A stretch of 64,000 nt of DNA from Streptomyces sp. HSG2 (GCF_016598575.1 NZ_CP066801.1:992001-1056000), one strand, 5' to 3'; positions 37,097 through 46,805 are shown, counted from the stretch's first letter. Translations and numbers: made by a program. The notes: generated from the sequence alone by a model not told the origin.

Positions 37097-37699
37097 GTGA
37101 CCTTCGGATTCGCTCCGTCGAGGGCGGCGTCGTCCCCTGGGGCGGGGTCCGCCACTCGTGTTCTCGAACCGGCGGAGTGGACGGCCGCCGGCATCCCCCT
37201 CCTTCGAAGCCCGAGGGACGTCGTCAGCGGACTGTACTCCCGTCATTTCCCTCGACCCGCCACCGTCGTCGTGGCGGTCCTCGACCACGAGGAACGGCTG
37301 CGCGCGAGTGCCTCGTTCCGCAGCCGCTCGCCCCTCGCGGACGGCTGGATGCACCGCAACGCCCTTCTCGCACAGCTCCGCCGGGTGATCCCCCACGACC
37401 TGCGCCGCCGCACCCCGGTCCGCACCGCGGTCCTGCTCCACTGCCGTCCCGGCGAACCGCGTTGGACCGTGGAGGACGGCGCGTGGATGTGGGGGCTCCG
37501 CGACGCCTGCACACTGCACGGCCTGCGCTGTGGGGCGTACATCACGCTCACCGACGAGGGATGGCGAGTCCTCGGCGAGGACCGAGCCGGTCGGCGCCCC
37601 CACACGGCGTCCGCGACGACGTCGGCCTCGTCGGGCCCCGAGGGGACACCAGGAGACGTAGCCGGAGAGGGCGTTCTACCCCGAGCCGTCGCCGGCTGA
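37097..37699 (+). CDS. Conserved hypothetical protein
   Basis: A 200-residue protein I do not recognise by family. Its ordered part is about residues 25-165: ATRVLEPAEWTAAGIPLLRSPRDVVSGLY, then the hydrophobic strand ATVVVAVLDHEERLRASASF, DGWMHRNALLAQLRRVIP, a strand-like TAVLLHCRPGEPRWT and DACTLHGLRCGAYITLTDEGWRVL. The alternation of strands and helices suggests an alpha/beta fold, loosely reminiscent of RadC/JAB-type proteins but without their metal motif. The last 35 residues are disordered. GTG 37097 has GGGAGGGAC upstream at ideal spacing, which decides it over an earlier in-frame ATG at 36956. It is divergent from recQ and convergent with the next gene. Confidence 0.7.
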   Translation: MTFGFAPSRAASSPGAGSATRVLEPAEWTAAGIPLLRSPRDVVSGLYSRHFPRPATVVVAVLDHEERLRASASFRSRSPLADGWMHRNALLAQLRRVIPHDLRRRTPVRTAVLLHCRPGEPRWTVEDGAWMWGLRDACTLHGLRCGAYITLTDEGWRVLGEDRAGRRPHTASATTSASSGPEGTPGDVAGEGVLPRAVAG

Positions 37700-37823
37700 C
37701 CCGGGCTCCGGCGCGCCTGGGCCCGCCTCGACCCGCGTGCGCCGCCACCCCGAGGCCTCGGTGCGGGGGTCCGCCGACGGGTGACCGGTCCGGGCCGTCG
37801 ACGAGGCGCGTGTCCGCCCCCTG

Positions 37824-37853
37824 GGGTCGCTCCCCTCCTCGTGGGAGCGACCC
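37824..37853. terminator. Bidirectional terminator hairpin
   Basis: GGGTCGCTCCC and GGGAGCGACCC form a perfect 11-bp stem with an eight-base loop between converging hypothetical genes. Confidence 0.8.
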
Positions 37854-37937
37854 GGACGGGACGCCGGGAACACCGCCGCGCCGGTCCTCACACGGCCACT
37901 CCGGTCGCCCCGAAGGAGCCGGAAGCCCGACGCCGGG

Positions 37938-38567
37938 TCAGGCGCCCGTGGTGGAGGTCGCGTCGACGTGCCGCGGATCGCCGCAGACGATCAACAAGGC
38001 ACCCGCCCGAGCGCGACCCGACGACGGCGCGGTGGCCACCACCTCGTCGGCACCGCCGTTGAGGGCGACGACCACCACGGGGCGGACCGCCGCTCGCGCC
38101 GCCGCGGAGACGTCCGCGTAGAAGACGTCCTCGCCGGCATCATGCTGGGACCAGTAGGAGGCCTCGCCGAAGGACAGCTCGTGAGCCGCCCAGGGGTGCG
38201 GTTCGCCGGTGGTCAGGAACAGCACCTCACCAGGGCCGTACCCGGATTCGAGCAAGAGGTCCACCGCTTCCTCGGCGGCGTCGAGAGCGCTCTCCGGGGA
38301 GGCGGGAATCAGTTGGAGCCGCGGCTCGGCCGCGGTACGGCCCTCGATCGGGGCCGAGGGTCTGGATGGAGTGGGGGCCGCGTCACGGGGCGTTCGTTGC
38401 GTCGGGGGCGCCGGCCGATGCTGGCCGGGGCGACCGGGACGCGGCGGAGCCGCGGGGCGGGGACCGGGAACGGGGCGAGGGTTCGACGCGCTACGGCCGC
38501 CGGCCGAAGTGGCGTGGGAACCCTGGGCACTCTCGTAAATCTGAGGCTCCTCGGGACTGAGAGGCAT
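37938..38567 (-). CDS. Hypothetical protein resembling the tail of a UvrD-type helicase
   Basis: A 209-residue protein. The first 85 residues are Pro/Arg/Ala-rich and probably disordered. The remainder (about 88-205) resembles the C-terminal motifs of UvrD/Rep-like helicases: LLESGYGPGEVLFLTTGEPHPWA, then SYWSQHDAGEDVFYADV, RPVVVVALNG and ARAGALLIVCGDPRHVD, which parallel motifs IV to VI. No Walker A or DExx motif is present, so it cannot be a helicase by itself; it could be a relic or a DNA-repair partner. It follows rnhB on the same strand with a 64-base gap, so the two may be cotranscribed. ATG 38567 lacks a strong ribosome site. Confidence 0.7.
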   Translation of the reverse strand: MPLSPEEPQIYESAQGSHATSAGGRSASNPRPVPGPRPAAPPRPGRPGQHRPAPPTQRTPRDAAPTPSRPSAPIEGRTAAEPRLQLIPASPESALDAAEEAVDLLLESGYGPGEVLFLTTGEPHPWAAHELSFGEASYWSQHDAGEDVFYADVSAAARAAVRPVVVVALNGGADEVVATAPSSGRARAGALLIVCGDPRHVDATSTTGA

Positions 38568-38631
38568 GGGTGGGTGTCAGGTCTCGGTGCCGTCCGCTTT
38601 GACGGATGGCACATACATGAGAGTGGAAGCG

Positions 38632-39333
38632 TCAGAAATCGAAACCCAACTGGCCTTCGATGCCCGGAACGCTTCCCTCCGTCCAGCCGCGAGCCTTCTT
38701 GAGGTGCCGCCAGCGAGGCAGCGCGTCGAGATAGGCCCACGACAACCGGTGAAGCGGGGTCGGGCCCCGCTCCGCCAGTGCGGCCTTGTGCACCGGGGAC
38801 GGATACCCGGCGTTGTCCGCAAAACCGAAGTCTGCATGGTCGACCCCCAGGTCGGCCATGGTCTTGTCGCGGTGAACCTTGGCGATCACCGAGGCCGCGG
38901 CGACGGCCACACAGGACCGGTCGCCCTTCACCACCGTCCGGACGCGCCACGGCGCGCCCAGATAGTCGTGCTTGCCGTCGAGGATGACCGCGTCCGGGAG
39001 CACCGGAAGGGACTCCAACGCTCGCACGGCCGCGAGTCGCAGCGCGGCCGTCATCCCCATGGCGTCGATCTCGTCCGGTCCTGCGTGCCCCAAGGAGTAG
39101 GAGACGACCCAGGTCCGAAGCTCCTCCGAGAGTCGCGTCCGGCGCTTGGCCGTCAGCAGCTTGGAGTCGGTCAGCCCCTCGGGGGGTCGGCGCAGTCCGG
39201 TGACGGCCGCGCAGACGGTGACCGGTCCGGCCCAGGCGCCCCGCCCCACCTCGTCGACCCCGGCGACGACCTTCGCTCCGGTCGTGGCGCGCAGAGAGCG
39301 CTCGACGGTGTGGGTGGGTGGTTCGTACGGCAT
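38632..39333 (-). CDS. rnhB: Ribonuclease HII
   Basis: A 233-residue RNase HII, which cuts the RNA strand of RNA-DNA hybrids and at single ribonucleotides embedded in DNA. The acidic catalytic residues are in [14 protein letters not shown] (Asp and Glu) and in [10 protein letters not shown]. The LTDSKLL and SVIAKVHRD segments and the C-terminal GYPSPVH, with its tyrosine sensing the ribose, are typical. Length is ordinary. ATG 39333 begins [14 protein letters not shown], and the gene is divergent from a methyltransferase. It is upstream of the helicase-tail-like gene, which would place a hybrid-removal enzyme and a DNA-acting partner in one transcript. Confidence 0.95.
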   Translation of the reverse strand: MPYEPPTHTVERSLRATTGAKVVAGVDEVGRGAWAGPVTVCAAVTGLRRPPEGLTDSKLLTAKRRTRLSEELRTWVVSYSLGHAGPDEIDAMGMTAALRLAAVRALESLPVLPDAVILDGKHDYLGAPWRVRTVVKGDRSCVAVAAASVIAKVHRDKTMADLGVDHADFGFADNAGYPSPVHKAALAERGPTPLHRLSWAYLDALPRWRHLKKARGWTEGSVPGIEGQLGFDF

Positions 39334-39542
39334 GACGCTGCCAGCCTACGCCGCCCAGTTCCCGTTCCGACACCCACCCCGCCCTCGCCCGGACACGGCG
39401 GACCGCCTCCGGCGGAGACCCCGCGCGGCGCCCCGCCACCGCGCCGCCCCGGTCGACGGTCGAGACGAGGTCACGGCCGGCCTCGCGGGCGGCCACGAGG
39501 TTGCGCCATCCGAAGTCGACTTTCCCGTAGCATCGTTCGCCG

Positions 39543-40220
39543 ATGAGCGAAGACACCACCGAACACCGACACCCGACGGATCTCGATGTCGTCCGCGCTT
39601 CCTACGATCGCGTGGCGGACGGCTACGCCCACATGGTGACCTCCACGGGGATCGGGGACATTCGGTCCCATCCCTGGCACCGGGCGGCGATCGACGCCTT
39701 CGCCGGCACCGTGGAAGGGCTCGGGCCGGTGCTCGACGTCGGGTGCGGTCCGGGCACGACGACCGCGTACCTCGCCGAGCTGGGCCTCGACGTCTCGGGG
39801 ATCGATCTCTCGCCTCGCATGATCGAGAACGCCCGCCGCCTTCATCCCCACTGCCGATTCGGCGTCGCCTCCGCCACGGACCTCGACCCGGCCCCCGGCA
39901 CGCTCGGCGGCGTCCTCGCGTGGTGGTCTCTGTTCAACCTTCCCCGCGACCTCCTCCCCGGCGTCCTCTCCCGGTTCGCGCGCGCCTTGGTCCCCGGAGG
40001 CGCCTTCCTCACCGCCACGCACGCGGGCGACGAGGACGTTCTCCGCACGGAGGCGTACGGAGGTGTGCCCGTCCGCTGGACGACACACCTGTGGCAGCCG
40101 GAGCGCCTCGTCGAAATGATCACGAGCGCCGGTATGCGGCCGGTGGCCGAACTGCGACTGCCCGCGACCGAGTACAGCGGACCGGGCGTGGCGGTCATGG
40201 CGGAACGACCCGGCCGATAG
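39543..40220 (+). CDS. Class I SAM-dependent methyltransferase
   Basis: A 225-residue methyltransferase of the Rossmann type. Motif I is VLDVGCGPGTTTAYLAELG near residues 64-82, followed by VSGIDLSPRMIENARR (motif II acidic residue binding the ribose), ASATDLDPAP, and GVLAWWSLFNLP at motif IV. The N-terminal segment VRASYDRVADGYAHM is common in small-molecule methyltransferases, often seen in secondary metabolism. The acceptor is unknown. ATG 39543 is the only good start. It is divergent from rnhB and stands alone. No signal or membrane segment, so cytoplasmic. Confidence 0.87.
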   Translation: MSEDTTEHRHPTDLDVVRASYDRVADGYAHMVTSTGIGDIRSHPWHRAAIDAFAGTVEGLGPVLDVGCGPGTTTAYLAELGLDVSGIDLSPRMIENARRLHPHCRFGVASATDLDPAPGTLGGVLAWWSLFNLPRDLLPGVLSRFARALVPGGAFLTATHAGDEDVLRTEAYGGVPVRWTTHLWQPERLVEMITSAGMRPVAELRLPATEYSGPGVAVMAERPGR

Positions 40221-40228
40221 CCCTCGGA

Positions 40229-40245
40229 GTCGGGGCGCGCCCGAC
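40229..40245. terminator. Short hairpin between converging genes
   Basis: GTCGGG and CCCGAC form a 6-bp stem with a five-base loop between the methyltransferase and ADP-ribosylglycohydrolase stops. Weak candidate. Confidence 0.35.
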
Positions 40246-40310
40246 CCGTGGGGCACACCGCGCGCGGTGGCGTCCTTCCCGGCCGCCCGATCGAGTCGCC
40301 CCGCGGGAGG

Positions 40311-41216
40311 TCAGGGCGGAGTTGCCGCCCAGGTGGGCAGCGGCTCCGTTCGCCTGATCCACTCGGCCGGGGGCGCGCCTCCGATCCCGGCGGCGATCAC
40401 TCCGCACGCGATGGCGCACGTGGTGTCCACGTCTCCTCCACCCCGCGCGGTGGTCCAGAACCCCTCCGCGAAGTCGTTCAGCCCTCGCGCCGCCGACCAG
40501 AGCGCGAACGGAACCGTGTCGTGCGCCGCGGTGCGCCGTCCGGAGCCAAGGACGGCCGCGACGGTGTCGGCGTCTCCGTGGTCGAGCATGTCCCGAGCGC
40601 GTCTGAGCCCCGCCCCCACGGCGCTCCGGGCCGGGATCAGCTCGATCACTCCGGCCAGCAGCGTCTCGGCGTCCCGTGGGCCGTCCGCTGCCGCGGCCAG
40701 CGACGCGGCGGCGGCGACGGCCATGGCCCCGACCACCGCCTCCCGGTGCTGGTGGGTGGGGTAGGCGGAGATCTCGGCCTGGTGCGTGGCCTGCTCGGGG
40801 TCGTCCGCGTACCAGGCGCCGAGCGGCGCGACGCGCATCGCGGCGCCGCTGCCCCAGGACCCCTGGCCACCGAAGAGTCCGGCTGCCGACGCACGCCAGT
40901 CTCCCCCGTCCCGCACCAGCCGCAGGAGGCGGGCGGACGCCCGGCCGTATCCCCGATCGGAGTCGTGGCGCTCGACGAGAGAGCGAACCAAGGCGTCCTG
41001 ATCGATCCGCCGATGCCCGGCGAGGACCAGGACCACCGAGCACGCCGTCTCGGTGTCGTCGGTCCAACGCCATCGGCCCGGCGGCAGCTCACGGCGCCTG
41101 ATCAGCGGATGGCGCCCCGGAGCGAAGAACTGGGCGCCCAGCGCGTCACCGACCGACAGGCCACGCAGACTGGCCAGGGCCCGCGCCAGGCGCTCTTCCG
41201 AGGACTCCGCCGTCAT
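40311..41216 (-). CDS. ADP-ribosylglycohydrolase family protein
   Basis: A 301-residue DraG-fold hydrolase, a family that removes ADP-ribose from proteins or small molecules using two magnesium ions. Metal-site elements are visible: SVGDALGAQFF near the start, RWTDDTETACSVVLVL (the two aspartates and threonine), and the C-terminal GGGDVDTTCAIACGVIAAGIG. GQGSWGSGAAMRVAPLGAWY matches the conserved central helix. ATG 41216 has GAGG upstream and follows the stop of the histidine phosphatase gene by only seven bases, so the two are an operon. Their joint role is unclear; ADP-ribose or phosphate ester turnover is possible. Cytoplasmic. Confidence 0.9.
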   Translation of the reverse strand: MTAESSEERLARALASLRGLSVGDALGAQFFAPGRHPLIRRRELPPGRWRWTDDTETACSVVLVLAGHRRIDQDALVRSLVERHDSDRGYGRASARLLRLVRDGGDWRASAAGLFGGQGSWGSGAAMRVAPLGAWYADDPEQATHQAEISAYPTHQHREAVVGAMAVAAAASLAAAADGPRDAETLLAGVIELIPARSAVGAGLRRARDMLDHGDADTVAAVLGSGRRTAAHDTVPFALWSAARGLNDFAEGFWTTARGGGDVDTTCAIACGVIAAGIGGAPPAEWIRRTEPLPTWAATPP

Positions 41217-41223
41217 GGCCACC

Positions 41224-41883
41224 TCACCAGCCGCTTCCGTAGGGTTCCGGGTCCCGCCAACGCGCGAAGGGGCGGTCGAGGGTGTAGCGACCGTCCTTGC
41301 CGAGTACGAGCATGCGCATCTCCCCGTTCCCCGGATTGGACAGGCACTCGAACTCGGCGACGGTCCAGTGGAACCACCGCATGCAGAAGAGTCGCATCGC
41401 CAGACCGTGGGTGACGAGGAGTACGTTCGGGGGGTGGTCCGGCGCCTCGAAGCTGCGGTAGAGGCTCTCCAGGAAGTTGCCGACCCGGTCGTAGACGTCG
41501 GCGCCCGATTCCCCCTGGGCGAAGCGGTAGAAGAAGTGCCCGTAGGCGTCCCGGTAGGCCTTCTGCGCCCGGACCTCCTCCCGGTCCTGCCAGTTTCCCC
41601 AGTCCTGCTCGCGCAGGCGGGGCTCCTCGCGCACCCGGATGAGGTCCGGGTCCAGCCGGAAGGCACGCAGCGTCTCGTGGGTCCTGCGGTAGGGGGAGAC
41701 GTAGACGCTGACCCGCTCCGAACCGAAGGTCTCGCGCAGCGCGTCGCCCGCCGCGGCGGCCTGCCGGCGCCCCCGCGAGGTGAGCCCCAGGGCGTGGTCG
41801 GGCACCTTCTCGTACACGGAGTCGTCGACGTTTCCCGTCGACTCGCCGTGGCGGACAAGAACGATGCGCCGTGGTCGTGCCAT
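41224..41883 (-). CDS. Histidine phosphatase (phosphoglycerate-mutase-like) family protein
   Basis: A 219-residue branch 1 histidine phosphatase. The phosphohistidine motif is VLVRHGESTGN near residues 8-18, the second catalytic arginine is in SPYRRTHET, and the second histidine is in LLVTHGLAMRLF near 160. The segment RLREQDWGNWQ carries the acid/base glutamate. Proteins of this group act on phosphoglycerate, sugar phosphates or phosphoserine; the substrate is not predicted. The frame opens at 42207, but ATG 41883 gives the conserved start MARPRRIVLVRHG. It is seven bases upstream of the ADP-ribosylglycohydrolase start, hence cotranscribed. Confidence 0.9.
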   Translation of the reverse strand: MARPRRIVLVRHGESTGNVDDSVYEKVPDHALGLTSRGRRQAAAAGDALRETFGSERVSVYVSPYRRTHETLRAFRLDPDLIRVREEPRLREQDWGNWQDREEVRAQKAYRDAYGHFFYRFAQGESGADVYDRVGNFLESLYRSFEAPDHPPNVLLVTHGLAMRLFCMRWFHWTVAEFECLSNPGNGEMRMLVLGKDGRYTLDRPFARWRDPEPYGSGW

Positions 41884-42071
41884 GGTCAGCACCCTAGTGC
41901 TCCGGCGGACACCGTTCCCCGCGAGGGACCGGCGCCACGAGGAGGCCCGAGTCGCCGGGATGCCACGTCGGACGCGGACGATCGAAGGGACGCCGGGGAC
42001 GGACCGATCCGGGGCCCGGAACTCTCCCGATCTCCGCTCCGGGCCGAGCCCGCGGCGGCGCGGCGCGCGGA

Positions 42072-42677
42072 TCACACCGTCCAGGACGGTTCCAACTCGA
42101 CGATGTCCCCAACGAGGTCCGCGACGTCCGCCTCCGTCTGCGCCCGCAAGGCGAGCCTCTCGATGCGCTCCGCACGGTACTTGCCGTGTTCCGCCGCGGA
42201 CCGCCACATGGAGAGCACCAGGTACTCGGGGCCCGGGGCTTCGCCGAACAGACCGCGGACCATGCCGGGCGACCCTGCCATGGCGGGGTTCCAGATCTTC
42301 TCCTGCATCAGGACGAAGTGCTCTGCGCGTGACGGACGGACCCGGCAGAGGGCGACGCGGACCACGTCCACGTCGGCGAAGCAGGGCGCGAAGCCCGTCT
42401 TGACGTCGAATCGGTGATCGAACAAGTGTGTCCGCGCGCTCCGGAACGTGCCGGTCTGGGAGGCGGCCAGACGGTTGTGAGAGCGCGCCATGAAGGAGTC
42501 GTAGAACGCCCGGCTCTCCCAGAACGCGAAGAGATGGGCCACGTCCGGCCTTCCTCGGCTCCAGCCACCCCCCTGCCCGCGAAATCCCGGCTCACCGGGA
42601 AGCCCGGCCCATCTCCTCTGCCCCCGCTCGAAACCGCGGCGGTCCACCACGGCACAGCGAGTCCACTTGACCAGCAC
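42072..42677 (-). CDS. DUF4937 family protein (ABM-like fold)
   Basis: A protein of about 201 residues resembling DUF4937/YdbC-type proteins. Two ABM-like (antibiotic monooxygenase fold) halves are suggested: the first with VKWTRCAVVDRRGFERGQRRW, HLFAFWESRAFYDSFMARSHNRLAASQTGTF; the second with VRVALCRVRPSRAEHFVLMQEK and YLVLSMWRSAAEHGKYRAERIERL. No catalytic residue is obvious; the function is unknown. The open frame begins at 42782, overlapping the TerD gene, so the start is taken at GTG 42677 (MLVKWTRC), where the conserved sequence begins, though the ribosome site is weak. It is divergent from terD and upstream of the histidine phosphatase gene with a 188-base gap. Confidence 0.78.
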   Translation of the reverse strand: MLVKWTRCAVVDRRGFERGQRRWAGLPGEPGFRGQGGGWSRGRPDVAHLFAFWESRAFYDSFMARSHNRLAASQTGTFRSARTHLFDHRFDVKTGFAPCFADVDVVRVALCRVRPSRAEHFVLMQEKIWNPAMAGSPGMVRGLFGEAPGPEYLVLSMWRSAAEHGKYRAERIERLALRAQTEADVADLVGDIVELEPSWTV

Positions 42678-42846
42678 CGCGTCATGTTGACGCGCCGACC
42701 GACCCGAAGTCCAGAACGGCCGGCCCGGATCGGGTGACCCGAGCGGAGGCTCCCCGCCCGACGAACGTGGCAGGATGGACAATCAGACGTGGGTTCCGCG
42801 CAGTTGGGGTGGACGGCCCGAACCGAGACGCTTGGAGGACAGCGCC

Positions 42847-43380
42847 GTGGACGACCTGAGCAAGGGCATCGGCAAGGTCGAGGTGGCCCTCCGGTGGGAT
42901 CCGAGCCCGGCCGGGCAGTCTCCCACCGACCTGGATCTCGTGGCCGCGACGTACTCGACCGGGTCCCCGTACGGCGAGCCGGTCTACGTGGTGCACTTCG
43001 ACAGCCGCTCCCCCGACGGGACGATCGGACTCGACAGGGACAGCAGGGACGGCAAGGGCTTCGGGTTCGACGAGGTCATGACACTCGAGCTGGAGCGACT
43101 GGACCCGCGGTACGCCCGTGTGGTGGTGGGCGTCGCCATCCAGCAACGCTGGGGGCGCCGCGCCTTCGCCCAGGTCAGCCGCCCCGGGCTGCGCATCCGC
43201 GAAGGCTATGCCGACTTGGCCGTCGACGACTTCGCCGGGGTTCCGGAGGCCGTGGCGGCCACCGTCGCCGAGTTCAGGCGAGACGGCGGCGGCGCGTGGG
43301 TCTTCCATCCGGGAGTGCGCGGGTTCGACGGAGAACCGACCAGCTTCACCCGCACGATGGGCGGAGCGGGCGGCGCCTGA
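42847..43380 (+). CDS. TerD family protein (tellurium resistance/calcium-binding fold)
   Basis: A 177-residue TerD-type protein. The start LSKGIGKVEVALRWDPS and the segments DLDLVAATYSTG, VHFDSRSPDGTIGLDRDSRDGKG and DEVMTLELERLDPRYARVVVGVAIQQ match TerD domains, whose acidic loops bind calcium (DGTIGLDRDSRDG). Streptomyces have many paralogues; some affect development or phosphate and stress signalling, and tellurite resistance need not apply. An earlier ATG at 42775 is in frame, but GTG 42847 has GGAGG at spacing eight, which decides the start. It is divergent from the DUF4937 gene and is followed by a long gap before nrdJ. Confidence 0.87.
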   Translation: MDDLSKGIGKVEVALRWDPSPAGQSPTDLDLVAATYSTGSPYGEPVYVVHFDSRSPDGTIGLDRDSRDGKGFGFDEVMTLELERLDPRYARVVVGVAIQQRWGRRAFAQVSRPGLRIREGYADLAVDDFAGVPEAVAATVAEFRRDGGGAWVFHPGVRGFDGEPTSFTRTMGGAGGA

Positions 43381-43832
43381 CGCCCAGGATCGACCCGGGG
43401 CTACGGGCGGCGCCCGCCCCGCCCCGGCGTCCGTACCCACTCGGCCCCTGGCAACGCGTCAGGCTCGGCGACACTTCTCGTTCTTCACGACGACGGCCGG
43501 TCGGCCCGCTCGGCGCGGAGCTCGCGCACGTCCCGGTCGGAGCCGCCCCTTCCCCCCAACCACCCCCGGCGGTCCGCCAGGAGCGGCTGGGCAGGAGCGG
43601 GAACATCGGAGGTACCGGGGAACCAGCGGCGCAAGCCGTCCGATCCGTAGAGCGACTCCCCACCCCGCGACTCGTCCTCCGGCGCTTCCCGCCGCCCGCG
43701 AGGCCGGGGGGACGACTGATCCGGCGTCCCGGCCACCGGGTCGTCCCACCCACCGGGCGGACCGTGACCTGCTCGAACCCGAGATCCGTGACCGAGGCGA
43801 CCCGCGTTCGGTCCCGCACTCCGGAACGACGT
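43381..43832. other. Gap between the TerD gene and nrdJ terminator
   Basis: About 450 bp with no firm gene. A minus-strand frame (43485-43736) has coding-like third positions and is listed separately with low confidence. The rest shows nothing clear beyond GC-rich composition. Confidence 0.35.
43485..43736 (-). CDS. Doubtful small ORF downstream of nrdJ
   Basis: An 83-codon frame starting at GTG 43736, with mostly G/C third positions in its last 55 codons (ESLYGSDGLRRWFPGTSD; DRDVRELRAERADRPSS). No family is recognised. It follows the nrdJ terminator on the same strand, so it would need its own promoter. The signal may be chance in GC-rich DNA. Confidence 0.25.
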   Translation of the reverse strand: MAGTPDQSSPRPRGRREAPEDESRGGESLYGSDGLRRWFPGTSDVPAPAQPLLADRRGWLGGRGGSDRDVRELRAERADRPSS

Positions 43833-43868
43833 CGAGCGGGGCACCGATCGTGGTCGGTGCCCCGCTCG
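43833..43868 (-). terminator. nrdJ terminator
   Basis: CGAGCGGGGCACCGA and TCGGTGCCCCGCTCG form a perfect 15-bp stem with a six-base loop, about 50 bases after the nrdJ stop. Confidence 0.85.
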
Positions 43869-43919
43869 CTCGGCCCTCTCGACGGTCGTGGACGTGACCG
43901 GTCGGCGGGCCGTCGGTTG

Positions 43920-46805
43920 TCAGCTGCAGCCGCTGGTCGAGCCACACCCCTCGCAGATGTAGCAGGACCCGGCGCGCTGCATCTTGGTGCCGCAGGAGAA
44001 GCAGAGCGGCGCGTCGGCCTGGAACCCCATCTGCATCTCCACCAGTTCCGCACTGGTGTGAGCCTGCCCGGGTGCGGGCTTGACCGACTCGGCGCCCGTC
44101 CGCGCGTCACCTACGGCCTTCGGCTCCAGGGCACGCGGCGCGGACTGGGCGAGGCCCTCGACGTCCAACTCGTCGTCGGAGGGCTCGTAGGAGCCCGTCT
44201 CAAGATGACGCTGGCGCTCCTCGGCGGAGTGGATGCCGAGGGCGGACCGGGTCTCGAAGGGGAGGAAGTCCAACGCCAGCCGACGGAAGATGTAGTCCAC
44301 GATCGACTGGGCCATGCGCACGTCCGGATCGTCCGTCATCCCGGCCGGTTCGAAGCGCATGTTGGTGAACTTCGCCACGTAGGTCTCCAACGGCACACCG
44401 TACTGGAGGCCGACGGAGACCGCGATGGAGAAGGCGTCCATCATGCCCGCGAGGGTCGACCCCTGCTTGGACATCTTGAGGAAGACCTCGCCCAGGCCGT
44501 CGTCCGGGTAGGAGTTCGCGGTCATGTAGCCCTCGGCGCCACCCACCGTGAAGGACGTGGTGATGCCGGGACGCCCCTTGGGCAGCCGCCTGCGGACGGG
44601 GCGGTACTCGACGACCTTCTCGGTGACGGCCTTGTCGGACGCCTCGGGCGCGGCCCGCTTGCCCTCCTCCTTCTTCTTGGCGGAGAGGGGCTGGCCCACC
44701 TTGCAGTTGTCGCGGTAGATCGCGAGCGCCTTCACTCCGAGCCTCCACGCCTCGAAGTAGATCTCCTCCACCTCCTCGACGGTCGCCGACTCGGGCATGT
44801 TGACCGTCTTGGAGATGGCGCCCGAGATCCAGGGCTGGATCGCGGCCATCATGCGGACGTGACCCATCGGGGAGATGGAACGCTCGCCCATGGCGCAGTC
44901 GAACACCTCGTAGTGTTCGGCCTTGAGCCCCGGGGCGTCGACCACGTTGCCGTGCTCGGCGATGTGGGCGACGATCGCCTCGATCTGCTCCTCCTGGTAG
45001 CCCAGGCGGCGCAAGGCCTGCGGGACGGTGCCGTTGACGATCTGCATCGAGCCGCCGCCGACCAGCTTCTTGAACTTGACCAGGGCGAGGTCCGGCTCGA
45101 CGCCGGTGGTGTCACAGGACATGGCCAGACCGATGGTTCCGGTCGGAGCGAGGACGGAGGCCTGGGAGTTGCGGAAGCCGTTCTTCGCTCCCAGCCGCTG
45201 GACGTCCTGCCAGGCCTCGGTCGCCGCGGCCCACACGGGGTTGTCTAGGTCGTCCATGCGCGTGGCCGCGCCGTTCGCGTCGGCGTGCTGCTTCATGACC
45301 CGCTTGTGCGCGTCCGCGTTGCGCGCGTACCCGTCGTACGGACCCACCACGGCGGCCAGTTCGGCGGAGCGCCGGTAGGCGGTGCCCGTCATCAGGGAGG
45401 TGATGGCCCCGGCCAACGCCCGTCCCCCGTCGGAGTCGTAGGCATGGCCGGTGGCCATGAGCAGGGCTCCGAGGTTGGCGTAGCCGATTCCGAGCTGGCG
45501 GAACGCACGCGTGTTGTCGCCGATGGCCTGGGTGGGGAAGTCGGCGAAGCAGATCGAGATGTCCATGGCCGTGATGACCAACTCGACGATCTTCTGGAAA
45601 CGCTCCGTCTCGAAGGACTGGTGGCCCCGCCCGTCGTCCTTGAGGAACTTCATCAGGTTCAGCGAGGCGAGGTTGCAGGACGTGTTGTCCAGGTGCATGT
45701 ACTCGCTGCACGGGTTCGACGCCGTGATGCGGCCGGACTCGGGGCAGGTGTGCCAGTTGTTGATGGTGTCGTCGTACTGGATCCCCGGGTCGGCACAGGC
45801 CCACGCGGCCTCGGCGATCTTCCGGAAGAGGCCGCGCGCGTCCACCTCGTCGATGACCTCGCCGGTCATCCGAGCCCGGAGGCCGAACTTCCCACCCTGT
45901 TCGACGGCGGTCATGAAGGCGTCGTTGACACGCACGGAGTTGTTGGCGTTCTGGTACTGGACGGAGGTGATGTCGTCGCCGCCCAGGTCCATGTCGAAGC
46001 CCGCGTCGCGCAGTACACGGATCTTCTCCTCCTCCTTCACCTTCGTCTCGACGAAGTCCTGGATGTCGGGGTGATCCACATCGAGGACGACCATCTTGGC
46101 GGCACGGCGCGTGGCGCCCCCGGACTTGATGGTGCCGGCGGAGGCGTCGGCACCCCGCATGAAGGAGACGGGCCCGGAGGCATTGCCTCCGGAGGAGAGC
46201 AGTTCCTTGGAGGAGCGGATACGGGAGAGGTTCAGACCGGCGCCGGACCCGCCCTTGAAGATCATCCCCTCTTCCTTGTACCAGTTGAGGATCGACTCCA
46301 TGGAGTCGTCCACGGAGAGGATGAAGCAGGCGGACACCTGCTGGGGCTGGCTGGTGCCGACGTTGAACCAGACGGGGCTGTTGAAGCTGAAGACCTGGTG
46401 CAGTAGGGCGTACGCCAACTCGTGCTCGAAGATCTCGGCATCGGCGGGCGAGGCGAAGTACGCGTGCTCCTCGCCGGCCTTCCGGTACGTCCTGACGATG
46501 CGGTCGATCAGCTGCCTGAGGCTGGTCTCACGCTGCGGCGTGCCCACCGCGCCCCGGAAGTACTTGCTGGTGACGATGTTGACCGCGTTCACCGACCAGA
46601 AGTCGGGAAACTCCACGCCACGCTGCTCGAAGTTGACCGAGCCGTCGCGCCAGTTGGTCATGACGACGTCGCGGCTCTCCCAGGCAACCTCGTCGTAGGG
46701 GTGAATCCCGGGAGTGGTGTGGACACGCTCTACGCGGAGTCCCTTGCCCGCCTTGGCCCCCTTGGCACGCGAACTCCGTGCCGGGCCACTCGCCGTCTCT
46801 GTCAT
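43920..46805 (-). CDS. nrdJ: Adenosylcobalamin-dependent ribonucleoside-diphosphate reductase (class II)
   Basis: A 961-residue class II ribonucleotide reductase, making dNTP precursors without oxygen dependence by using coenzyme B12. Conserved active-site segments appear in order: [22 protein letters not shown] (redox cysteine), [34 protein letters not shown] (radical-transfer and substrate site), and [20 protein letters not shown]. The C-terminal swinging arm ends with a zinc-ribbon-like [27 protein letters not shown] arrangement of cysteines. Length and order match Streptomyces NrdJ. ATG 46805 has GGGAGGCGG upstream. It is downstream of nrdR (157-base gap), forming the nrdRJ operon under NrdR control; no cobalamin riboswitch is evident. 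Confidence 0.97.
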   Translation of the reverse strand: MTETASGPARSSRAKGAKAGKGLRVERVHTTPGIHPYDEVAWESRDVVMTNWRDGSVNFEQRGVEFPDFWSVNAVNIVTSKYFRGAVGTPQRETSLRQLIDRIVRTYRKAGEEHAYFASPADAEIFEHELAYALLHQVFSFNSPVWFNVGTSQPQQVSACFILSVDDSMESILNWYKEEGMIFKGGSGAGLNLSRIRSSKELLSSGGNASGPVSFMRGADASAGTIKSGGATRRAAKMVVLDVDHPDIQDFVETKVKEEEKIRVLRDAGFDMDLGGDDITSVQYQNANNSVRVNDAFMTAVEQGGKFGLRARMTGEVIDEVDARGLFRKIAEAAWACADPGIQYDDTINNWHTCPESGRITASNPCSEYMHLDNTSCNLASLNLMKFLKDDGRGHQSFETERFQKIVELVITAMDISICFADFPTQAIGDNTRAFRQLGIGYANLGALLMATGHAYDSDGGRALAGAITSLMTGTAYRRSAELAAVVGPYDGYARNADAHKRVMKQHADANGAATRMDDLDNPVWAAATEAWQDVQRLGAKNGFRNSQASVLAPTGTIGLAMSCDTTGVEPDLALVKFKKLVGGGSMQIVNGTVPQALRRLGYQEEQIEAIVAHIAEHGNVVDAPGLKAEHYEVFDCAMGERSISPMGHVRMMAAIQPWISGAISKTVNMPESATVEEVEEIYFEAWRLGVKALAIYRDNCKVGQPLSAKKKEEGKRAAPEASDKAVTEKVVEYRPVRRRLPKGRPGITTSFTVGGAEGYMTANSYPDDGLGEVFLKMSKQGSTLAGMMDAFSIAVSVGLQYGVPLETYVAKFTNMRFEPAGMTDDPDVRMAQSIVDYIFRRLALDFLPFETRSALGIHSAEERQRHLETGSYEPSDDELDVEGLAQSAPRALEPKAVGDARTGAESVKPAPGQAHTSAELVEMQMGFQADAPLCFSCGTKMQRAGSCYICEGCGSTSGCS

